NCBI GenBank assembly: GCA_946540365.1
Contig: CAMNIH010000114.1
Span: 1 to 5,594, forward strand
Direction: 5' to 3'
DNA: 5,594 nt
Origin: an uncultured Bacteroidales bacterium
GTDB taxonomy: Bacteria; Bacteroidota; Bacteroidia; Bacteroidales; P3
Every line of letters starts with the position of its first letter. Within the stretch, counting starts at the first letter, position 1. The notes below the pieces were generated by a model. That model did no database searches, was not told the DNA's origin, and was given only the letters and a program-made list of their open reading frames with translations. Below, in pieces: positions 1 to 5,594 of the stretch. A program made the position numbers and the translations under genes.

Positions 1-395
1 TCCAGCTTGAGGGCCTCCTGGTAGCAGTTGACGGCCTGCTGCAGCCCCTGCATCTGCTGCGACTGCTGGGCGTTCTTGAGCAGACTGTTGCCCTGGTTGT
101 GCAGCGCCTGCGCCCGCTGGTGACTGGTGATCCCCTGCGAGCCGAGGGCCTGCTGGTAGTGGCTGGCGGCCTCGTCGTATTTTTCCTGCCGGTAGAGGCT
201 GTTGGCCAGGTTGTACTGTCCGCGGAAGTCGTTGCTGTCGCGCTCCAGGGCACGGCGGTAGTTGACCTCGGCCTGGTCGTAGCGTTGCTTCTTGTAGTCG
301 CGATTGCCCTCGCGCATCTGGTGCCGGTTGGCCTGGGCCTGAAGCACCGGGACACCGACAGACAGAAGGAGCAGTATGATCAGTGTCTTTTTCAT
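1..395 (-). CDS. batC: BatC, TPR-repeat protein of the Bat operon (partial, C-terminus beyond left edge)
   Basis: The first 131 codons are present and the frame is still open at the left edge. The N-terminus (MKKT, then a run of Leu/Ile, ending in LQAQA near residues 18-22) looks like a Sec signal peptide, so the protein is probably exported to the periplasm. Tetratricopeptide repeats follow. Repeat 1 is about residues 25-57 (EGNRDYKKQRYDQAEVNYRR). Repeat 2 is about 58-85 (NSLYRQEKYDEAASHYQQAL). Repeat 3 is about 95-131 (HNQGNSLLKN, then AVNCYQEALKL). TPRs are protein-binding scaffolds. In Bat loci a TPR protein follows the two VWA proteins and probably binds them or BatD/BatE (inference). 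Its ATG overlaps the batB stop as ATGA, indicating translational coupling. Oddity: repeat 3 carries about seven extra, glutamine-rich residues between its two helices. The BatC name rests on operon position plus TPR content. Confidence 0.9.
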   Translation of the reverse strand, partial: MKKTLIILLLLSVGVPVLQAQANRHQMREGNRDYKKQRYDQAEVNYRRALERDSNDFRGQYNLANSLYRQEKYDEAASHYQQALGSQGITSHQRAQALHNQGNSLLKNAQQSQQMQGLQQAVNCYQEALKL

Positions 396-1429
396 ATAAT
401 GTTGTCTAAATCAAACTTACGGTTACGGCGTTCGAAAAGCAGCACCTCGGCCAACAGGCAGATCAGCGCCGCCATCAGGGGATACATGAAACGGCTTTCG
501 TAGGCGGCGAACTGCGCCTCGCCGAACTCCTCCTTGTCGAGGTTCTCCACCAGGTTGACAATATCGCTCAGGCCGCTGTTGACATTGCCAGCACGGACAT
601 ACACGCCGTTGCCGGCAGCAGCCACCTCGCGCAGCATCTGCTCGTTGAGGTGGGTCATCACCACGTTGCCCTGGTTGTCGCGCTTGAATCCCCCACCCTT
701 CCCGTCGGGGATGGGCGATCCCTCCGGCAGACCCATGCCGACGGTGCAGACGCGCACCCCTTCGCGGGCGGCGTTGCGGGCCGCCTCGACGGCATCGTCC
801 TCGTGGTTCTCGCCGTCACTGATGACGATGATGGCGCGGTTCTTGCCCTTCACCCACTCGCGCTCCTCGTCGCCGTAGCCGAGGGTCTGCATGGCCTTGC
901 CAATGGCGTCGCCGATGGCGGTGCCCTGCTCGCTGATCATGCTGCAATCCATCTCGTCGAGGAAGAGCTTGGTGGCGCTGTAGTCGCCCGTCAGGGGCAT
1001 CTGGATAAAGCTGGTCCCGGCGAAGGCCACTAGGCTGACGCGGTCTCCGGCGAAACTGCCCAGCAGGTTGCTGACCACACGCTTGCTGCGCTCCAGACGG
1101 TTGGGCTGGATGTCCTCGGCCAGCATGCTGTTGCTGAGGTCCAGACAGATGGCCACATCGCTGCCCGCGCGCTTGCCTTTCTCGATGCGGGTGCCGAACT
1201 GGGGGTTGGCGAGCGCCACGACGAGGAAGGCCAGGCCCAGAAGCGTCAGGGCCATCTTGACGGCCGGACGCCACCCCGACCGGTCGGGGATGAGGCGGCC
1301 AAACATATTGCTGTCGGCCCAGGCTTCGAGGCGCTGCCGACGGCGCCATTCGCCGTAGGCCCACACGACGCCCAGCACAACCACCAACGCCAGCAGCCAA
1401 AGGTACTCTATGTGTTCGAAGTGAATCAT
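392..1429 (-). CDS. batB: BatB, membrane-anchored VWA-domain protein
   Basis: The protein has 345 residues, a normal BatB length. Transmembrane segments lie near residues 8-27, 58-75 and 314-332. The basic loop after the first (about 28-57: EWRRRQRLE...) suggests a cytoplasmic loop, which puts the VWA domain (about 90-295) on the periplasmic side. The metal-ion-dependent adhesion site looks complete: D97-L-S99-N-S101, T170 in EQGTAIGDAIG, and D205 in VISDGENHEDD. The stretch SMLAEDIQPNRLERSKR matches its neighbour BatA closely, so the two are paralogues. The start at 1429 gives the usual N-terminus (MIHFEHIEYLWLL) and lies 15 bases after the batA stop. The leader is A-rich with no Shine-Dalgarno sequence, as is common in Bacteroidota. 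BatA and BatB are thought to form membrane complexes in the Bat system. The biochemical activity is unknown and the aerotolerance role comes from Bacteroides genetics. Confidence 0.93.
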   Translation of the reverse strand: MIHFEHIEYLWLLALVVVLGVVWAYGEWRRRQRLEAWADSNMFGRLIPDRSGWRPAVKMALTLLGLAFLVVALANPQFGTRIEKGKRAGSDVAICLDLSNSMLAEDIQPNRLERSKRVVSNLLGSFAGDRVSLVAFAGTSFIQMPLTGDYSATKLFLDEMDCSMISEQGTAIGDAIGKAMQTLGYGDEEREWVKGKNRAIIVISDGENHEDDAVEAARNAAREGVRVCTVGMGLPEGSPIPDGKGGGFKRDNQGNVVMTHLNEQMLREVAAAGNGVYVRAGNVNSGLSDIVNLVENLDKEEFGEAQFAAYESRFMYPLMAALICLLAEVLLFERRNRKFDLDNII

Positions 1430-1444
1430 TGTGTTCTGTTGCTC

Positions 1445-2437
1445 TTATAGTTTCATCCACAACCAGCGCAGCAGCAACTCGAGGGCCAATGCCACCAGGG
1501 CGATCCACAGCCAGGTGGCCTGCTCGTCGCGCTTCTGCGAGTATTGCGTCACGTCAATCTTGCTTTTCTCCATCTCGTCGATCTGACTGAAGATGTCCTG
1601 CAGGGCCTTCTTGTTGGTGGCGCGGAAGTAGCGCCCCTCGTCGGTCATGCCGGCCATCTGCTCCATCAGCGGCTCGTCGATCTCGACATCGATGTTCTGA
1701 TAATGCACCCGGCCGAACTGGTCGCGGAAGGGATAGGGGGCCTTGCCCAGCGAGCCGACACCGATCGTGTAGAGCCGGATGCCGAACATCTTGGCGATCT
1801 CGGCCGCCGAGAGCGGGTCGACCGACCCTTGGTTGTTGACACCGTCGGTGAGCAGGATGATCACCTTGCTCTTGGCCTCGCTGTCCTTGATGCGGTTGAT
1901 GGCCGTCGCCAGACCGTCGCCGAGGGCGGTACCGTCACGCACCACGCCGCTCTTGACGGCGCCCAGCTGCTGCAGCAGCACGTGATGGTCCACCGTCAGG
2001 GGCACCTGCGTGAAGGCCTGGCCCGCAAAGACCACCAAGCCCATGCGGTCGCTCTTGCGGCCCTCCACAAAGTCGGCGGCCACCCGCTTGGCGGCCTCCA
2101 GCCGGTTGGGTTTGAAGTCCTCGGCCAGCATCGAGCCCGAGATGTCCATCGCCATCACAATATCGATGCCCTCGACCGTCATCTCCTGACGGCTCAGGCT
2201 GCTCTGCGGACGGGCCAGCGCCACCACCATGGCCGCCACGACCACACAGCGCAGCGCGTAGGGCAGCCAGCGCAGACGCACGCGCAGGCTCTTGGCGATG
2301 CCGTCGAACACGGCGATGTCCGAATGCTGCACGGCGGCATCCTGCTTGCGGTAGCGCCAGATCCACCAGCCCACCATCAGCGGCACCAGCACCAGGCCCA
2401 GAAGGACCCACGGGTGCGCAAACGTGATATTATTCAT
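1445..2437 (-). CDS. batA: BatA, membrane-anchored VWA-domain protein
   Basis: The protein has 330 residues and the usual BatA layout. It starts with the family-typical N-terminus (ITFAHPWVLLGLVLVPL). Transmembrane helices lie near residues 9-27, 60-76 and 308-326, and a VWA domain spans about 91-285. The MIDAS metal site is intact: D98-I-S100-G-S102, T170 in RDGTALGDGLA, and D198 in LLTDGVNNQG. The VWA domain is predicted to face the periplasm. MIDAS-bound Mg2+ or Mn2+ usually coordinates an acidic residue of a partner protein (family knowledge), but no partner is known here. The gene overlaps the upstream gene by 8 bases and has an exact AGGAGG six bases before its ATG, which supports the start at 2437. 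It is most similar to batB just downstream, implying an old tandem duplication. The BatA versus BatB assignment is based on gene order and N-terminal signature. Confidence 0.93.
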   Translation of the reverse strand: MNNITFAHPWVLLGLVLVPLMVGWWIWRYRKQDAAVQHSDIAVFDGIAKSLRVRLRWLPYALRCVVVAAMVVALARPQSSLSRQEMTVEGIDIVMAMDISGSMLAEDFKPNRLEAAKRVAADFVEGRKSDRMGLVVFAGQAFTQVPLTVDHHVLLQQLGAVKSGVVRDGTALGDGLATAINRIKDSEAKSKVIILLTDGVNNQGSVDPLSAAEIAKMFGIRLYTIGVGSLGKAPYPFRDQFGRVHYQNIDVEIDEPLMEQMAGMTDEGRYFRATNKKALQDIFSQIDEMEKSKIDVTQYSQKRDEQATWLWIALVALALELLLRWLWMKL

Positions 2438-3275
2438 GCGGCACCTCCTCTTTCGGTTTCACCAGTTCCCACAGCTGGTCGACGAAGGCGACAGCCTTGG
2501 CCATCGAGGCCTCGTGCTCGTGGGGCAGCGGCTCGCTCTTGGCGAACTTCACCAGGTCGGCCGTCGCGAAGATGTCGCGCAGCAACCCGGTCTCCACCTT
2601 CCACTTGCCGCTCTCCACCGCCGCCAGCGTCTCGTCGCTCGTCATGTCGGTGGCACGGATGCCGGTCGTCTCCTCGATGAAGCGACGCACGGCGTCGGTC
2701 AGCGCGGTATGGTATTCCTTCACCTTGCCGCTCTGCCACAGACGGCTCTCGCGCAGCTGGTCCAGGGTGTCCATCGCCCGCTGGTGGGGGTCACGGGTGT
2801 CCACCGGCTCGCCGAGGCCCAGCGCCTGCTGCACCTGCCTGCGGTGCGTCAGGAACCACCACAGCCCCACGCCGACCAGCGCTATCACCAGCGCCAGCAA
2901 CACCCAGCGGAAGACCTCCCAGAAGGTGTAGGGCACCCGCTCGATGGGGGCGATGTCGCGTATCTCGGCCGAGGCGGTGTCCACCTCGATGTCGAGCACC
3001 ACCAGCGGCAGCGAGTCGGCGCCCACCATAAGCCAGTGCTCGCCGGGCTCGAAGCTGGTCACCGTGGCCTGCATCATGCCCGACAGGCTGTCGGGCGTCA
3101 GGCCCAGCACCAGCACCTCCGGCGAGGGCTGCAACTCGTTGCCCGCCGCGAAGGTCACCACCGTCTGGTCGCCCAGCACGATGGTGTCGGCGGCAAGCGA
3201 CGGCGCGCTCTGCGCGAACGCCACCGGGGCGGCCAGCAGCCATACGGACAGTATTATCAGTTTTACACTTTTCAT
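2430..3275 (-). CDS. DUF4381-like single-pass membrane protein of the Bat operon
   Basis: The protein has 281 residues. Residues 1-21 look like a signal peptide (hydrophobic core, then AFA before Q22). Residues 30-115 are probably a periplasmic beta-rich region, with the characteristic stretch DIEVDTASAEIRDIAP at 95-110. A transmembrane helix lies near 122-142 and is followed by basic HRR. The cytoplasmic part (145-281) is mostly helical, with GKVKEYHTALTDAVRRFIEE (183-202), TGIRATDMTSDE and ADLVKFAKSEPLPHE (239-253). From memory of the family, these resemble the DUF4381-type protein between DUF58 and BatA in Bacteroidota bat loci, where it is left unnamed or called BatD-like. No catalytic motif is visible. 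A coupling role between cytoplasmic MoxR/DUF58 and periplasmic VWA domains is inference. The start at 3275 follows AGAGGA and lies 21 bases after the DUF58 stop. The true BatD would be expected beyond the left edge. Confidence 0.8.
   Translation of the reverse strand: MKSVKLIILSVWLLAAPVAFAQSAPSLAADTIVLGDQTVVTFAAGNELQPSPEVLVLGLTPDSLSGMMQATVTSFEPGEHWLMVGADSLPLVVLDIEVDTASAEIRDIAPIERVPYTFWEVFRWVLLALVIALVGVGLWWFLTHRRQVQQALGLGEPVDTRDPHQRAMDTLDQLRESRLWQSGKVKEYHTALTDAVRRFIEETTGIRATDMTSDETLAAVESGKWKVETGLLRDIFATADLVKFAKSEPLPHEHEASMAKAVAFVDQLWELVKPKEEVPHE
2444..2449 (-). promoter_or_regulatory. Strong Shine-Dalgarno sequence before batA
   Basis: Minus-strand AGGAGG lies six bases before the batA ATG, inside the last codons of the upstream gene (GAGGAGGTG encodes Glu-Glu-Val). 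It fixes the batA start at 2437. Most Bacteroidota genes, including moxR, the DUF58 gene and batB here, lack such a site, so it may support re-initiation at the 8-base overlap. Because the bases also encode conserved-looking acidic residues, coincidence is possible. Confidence 0.5.
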
Positions 3276-3296
3276 GTTTCCTCTAATCCTTTTTCA

Positions 3297-4163
3297 TTAT
3301 CGGCCCCGTCGGTCGAAGAGGGCCCGCAGGGGTTTGACGAAGTCCTCGCCGGTGTACATCGTGGCCATGTCGACCCCGTTGCGGCGCATCGTCTCCTCCA
3401 CCTCGCGGTTGCGGGAGGCGGTGCGCGCATCGACAGCGCGTCGCACGGCGGCACTGCCCGTATCGACCCAGAGGGTCTCGGTGCTTTCGGGGTCGTAGAA
3501 CTTCACCAGCCCCAGATTCTCCATTCGCTCCTCGCGCCGGTCCACCAGCCGCAGGGCCACCAGGTCGTGCTTGCTGGCCGTCAGCTTCAGCGCGTCGCTG
3601 TAGCCGCGGTCGTAGAAGTCGCTCAGCAGGAAGGCCGTGCAGCGCCGCTTGATCATATTCTGGAAGTAGCCCAGCGCCTGGCCTATATCGGTACCGTTGC
3701 TCTGCGGGCGGAAGGTGATCAACTCGCGGATGATGCGCAGTATGTGCGAGCGCCCCTTCTTCGGGGGGATAAACTTCTCGATGCGGTCGCTGAAGAGCAG
3801 CACCCCCACCTTGTCGTTGTTGGCGATGGCGCTGAAGGCCAGCGTCGCCGCCACCTCGGCCGCCAGCTCCTCCTTGAACTGCTGGTGGGTGCCGAAGCGG
3901 TTGCTGCCGCTGACATCGACCAGCAGCATCACCGTCAGCTCGCGCTCCTCCTCGAAGATCTTCACGTAGGGGTGGGCCAGACGGGCCGTAACGTTCCAGT
4001 CGATATTGCGCACATCGTCGCCATACTGGTACTCGCGCACCTCGCTGAATGCCATGCCACGCCCCTTGAAGGCCGAGTGGTACTCGCCGCTGAACATCTG
4101 CTGGCTCAGCCCACGCGCCTTGATCTCGATCTTGCGGACCTTCTTGATTATATCTTCATCCAT
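3297..4163 (-). CDS. DUF58-family protein with VWA-like domain
   Basis: The protein has 288 residues, no signal peptide and no transmembrane helix, so it is a soluble cytoplasmic DUF58 protein of the usual bat-locus size. The N-terminus (IKKVRKIEIKARGL) and the DUF58 signature EYQYGDDVRNIDWNVTAR (44-61) are diagnostic. A VWA-like fold follows with a complete MIDAS: D83-V-S85-G-S87, T158 in SNGTDIGQAL, and D182 in LLSDFYD. DUF58 genes nearly always sit beside moxR and are thought to be direct partners of the MoxR ATPase (family knowledge). Here moxR is the upstream neighbour, 106 bases away. The ATG at 4163 has no Shine-Dalgarno sequence, but the start fits the conserved MDEDIIKKVRKIEIK N-terminus. 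The gene ends with tandem stops (TAATGA), and the next gene begins 21 bases later. Confidence 0.94.
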   Translation of the reverse strand: MDEDIIKKVRKIEIKARGLSQQMFSGEYHSAFKGRGMAFSEVREYQYGDDVRNIDWNVTARLAHPYVKIFEEERELTVMLLVDVSGSNRFGTHQQFKEELAAEVAATLAFSAIANNDKVGVLLFSDRIEKFIPPKKGRSHILRIIRELITFRPQSNGTDIGQALGYFQNMIKRRCTAFLLSDFYDRGYSDALKLTASKHDLVALRLVDRREERMENLGLVKFYDPESTETLWVDTGSAAVRRAVDARTASRNREVEETMRRNGVDMATMYTGEDFVKPLRALFDRRGR

Positions 4164-4169
4164 ATACTT

Positions 4170-4260
4170 AGTTTCAGTTACAAGTTTAAGTTTTCAGCAT
4201 CCAGCCACATCGCTCTTATTTGGCTCAATATGCTAAAACTTGAAACTAAAAACTTAAACT
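4170..4260. repeat. Long imperfect inverted repeat filling the moxR-DUF58 gap
   Basis: Two arms of about 31 bases, 4170-4200 and 4230-4260, are inverted copies of each other with a few mismatches and small bulges. Both arms are built from AGTTT / AAGTTTT units, and the inner ends are AGCAT and ATGCT. A further pair, AGCCA (4203-4207) and TGGCT (4221-4225), continues the stem inside and leaves a loop of 13 bases. The composition is AT-rich, in sharp contrast to the GC-rich genes on either side. Either DNA strand could fold. In the operon transcript it would form a long hairpin between the moxR stop and the DUF58 ATG. It could be an mRNA processing or stability element, a partial terminator, or a copy of a dispersed genomic palindrome. 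No long U-run follows it in the minus-strand transcript, which weakens the terminator reading. Confidence 0.75.
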
Positions 4261-4269
4261 TCCCTCCCA

Positions 4270-5274
<1,005 letters not shown>

Positions 5275-5311
5275 ATTATCGATATTATTTTTCGTTTGTC
5301 AACCAATAATA

Positions 5312-5325
5312 CGGTGATAACACCG
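5312..5325 (-). promoter_or_regulatory. Short perfect dyad at the predicted 5' end of the moxR transcript
   Basis: CGGTG, ATAA, CACCG forms a perfect 5-base inverted repeat with a 4-base loop. It sits where the predicted transcript would start. It could be a 5'-terminal hairpin or a small operator half-site pair. At this length it could also be chance. Confidence 0.25.
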
Positions 5326-5331
5326 GAAGGA

Positions 5332-5363
5332 CAAAATTATTGTATCATCCCGGCAAGATTAAA
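5332..5363 (-). promoter_or_regulatory. Candidate Bacteroidota-type promoter for the moxR-bat operon
   Basis: On the minus strand, TAATTTTG (5339-5332) matches the Bacteroidota -7 consensus TAnnTTTG exactly. Twenty bases upstream, TTTA (5363-5360) matches the -33 TTTG at three of four bases. Transcription would begin near 5325-5328 and leave a leader of about 50 bases before moxR. The position, strand and spacing are right, and no other full TAnnTTTG was found in this gap. Short consensus elements do occur by chance in AT-rich DNA. Confidence 0.55.
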
Positions 5364-5423
5364 CGTTAAAAAAGTTAAAACCTCCGACACACGCCGCCAC
5401 TCCCCCGCTTCCGGTTTTCAGCC

Positions 5424-5594
5424 CTACAGCACCACGAGGCGCTTGTGGGTGGTGCCGTTGTGGGTGTGGATGCCGACGATGTAGGTGCCTGCGCGCAGGT
5501 AGTCTGTCGGCAGCGTCACGTCGTGGCCGTAGACCGGTTCGCTGAAGACCATCACCCCCTGCAGGTCGAAGATCTCGATGGCTTTCAGCCTCTG
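5424..5594 (-). CDS. C-terminal end of a T9SS type A sorting-domain protein (partial, N-terminus beyond right edge)
   Basis: Reading leftward from the right edge, 56 in-frame codons end in TAG at 5424-5426. The fragment contains KAIEIFDLQGVMVF, then VTLPTDYLRAGTYIVGIHTH, and ends in KRLVVL. This is the pattern of the Por secretion system C-terminal sorting domain (type A). Its marks are a beta strand ending in 'I-x-D-x-x-G', a turn followed by 'L-x-x-G-x-Y-x-V-x-I', and a basic residue before a final hydrophobic strand. Such tails direct proteins through the outer membrane by T9SS, and the tail is cleaved at the cell surface. The tail says how the protein travels, not what it does. The functional domain lies outside the window. 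Same strand as the bat operon, but separated by 149 bases with a promoter candidate between, so probably a separate unit. Confidence 0.87.
   Translation of the reverse strand, partial: QRLKAIEIFDLQGVMVFSEPVYGHDVTLPTDYLRAGTYIVGIHTHNGTTHKRLVVL

Larger units (their letters stand above)
5275..5423. other. Intergenic region between T9SS cargo gene and moxR
   Basis: This 149-base stretch has no convincing ORF. The half next to the cargo gene is GC-rich and the half next to moxR is AT-rich. It holds the promoter candidate and short dyad listed separately. A minus-strand T-rich run (about 5364-5380, TTTTAACTTTTTTAAC) follows the cargo gene, but no GC-rich hairpin precedes it, so no intrinsic terminator is called. 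Confidence 0.6.

Noticed and set aside
110..200. Possible frameshift or degraded segment in BatC because of the odd glutamine-rich stretch
   Set aside because: The minus-strand frame is open from the ATG at 395 to the edge, and TPR residues continue in the same frame on both sides of the stretch (NSLLKN before, AVNCYQEALKL after).
816..1508. 230-codon open frame on the minus strand overlapping batB
   Set aside because: It is a shifted frame of batB and the end of batA, rich in Arg/Gly/Gln/Pro. The overlapping batB frame has the VWA domain and membrane helices.
1544..2680. 378-codon open frame on the plus strand
   Set aside because: It is a shadow of batA and of the end of the upstream gene. 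Its composition is biased and its C-terminus is Arg/Pro/Ser-rich with no domain.
5364..5423. Possible intrinsic terminator after the T9SS cargo gene
   Set aside because: There is a minus-strand T-rich run but no GC-rich inverted repeat directly before it that I could find, so the call is not supported.

Overview
This window is GC-rich coding DNA read almost entirely on the minus strand. It carries the front part of a Bacteroidota 'Bat' (Bacteroides aerotolerance) operon. The operon enters at about 5274 and runs leftward to the left window edge: MoxR AAA+ ATPase, DUF58 protein, one-TM DUF4381-like protein, BatA, BatB, and BatC (cut off by the edge). Gene order, protein lengths and motifs all fit Bacteroidales-type bat loci. 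The right edge holds the C-terminal end of a different minus-strand protein with a type IX secretion system (T9SS) type A sorting tail, which independently points to Bacteroidota. The high GC at third codon positions suggests one of the GC-rich Bacteroidales lineages, but the genus cannot be read from this window.

Layout from right to left, in transcription order. (1) 5594-5424: last 56 codons of a T9SS cargo protein. (2) 5423-5275: a 149-base non-coding gap, partly AT-rich, with a good Bacteroidota-type promoter (TAnnTTTG element) and a short dyad. (3) 5274-4270: moxR. (4) 4269-4164: a 106-base AT-rich gap almost filled by a long imperfect inverted repeat. (5) 4163-3297: DUF58 protein. (6) 3275-2430: DUF4381-like protein. 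(7) 2437-1445: batA, overlapping the previous gene by 8 bases. (8) 1429-392: batB. (9) 395-1: batC, overlapping batB by ATGA. From the DUF58 gene to batC, spacing is 21 bases or less or overlapping, which indicates a single transcript. The moxR-DUF58 gap is the only loose joint.

Likely joint function (family knowledge plus inference): the hexameric MoxR ATPase works as a chaperone-like remodeler on von Willebrand factor A (VWA) proteins. Three VWA-type proteins with complete metal-binding (MIDAS) motifs follow it: the soluble DUF58 protein and the membrane-anchored paralogues BatA and BatB. The DUF4381-like protein and the TPR protein BatC probably provide envelope and protein-protein contacts. 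The exact substrate of Bat systems is not known. The family name comes from an aerotolerance phenotype in Bacteroides, and the role may be more general envelope stress or maturation.

No RNA gene, transposon, CRISPR array or frameshifted gene was seen. This is a conserved locus rather than a new system. The less ordinary points are the inverted repeat in the moxR-DUF58 gap, a glutamine-rich insertion in the third TPR of BatC, and a strong Shine-Dalgarno sequence before batA in a phylum that rarely uses one.
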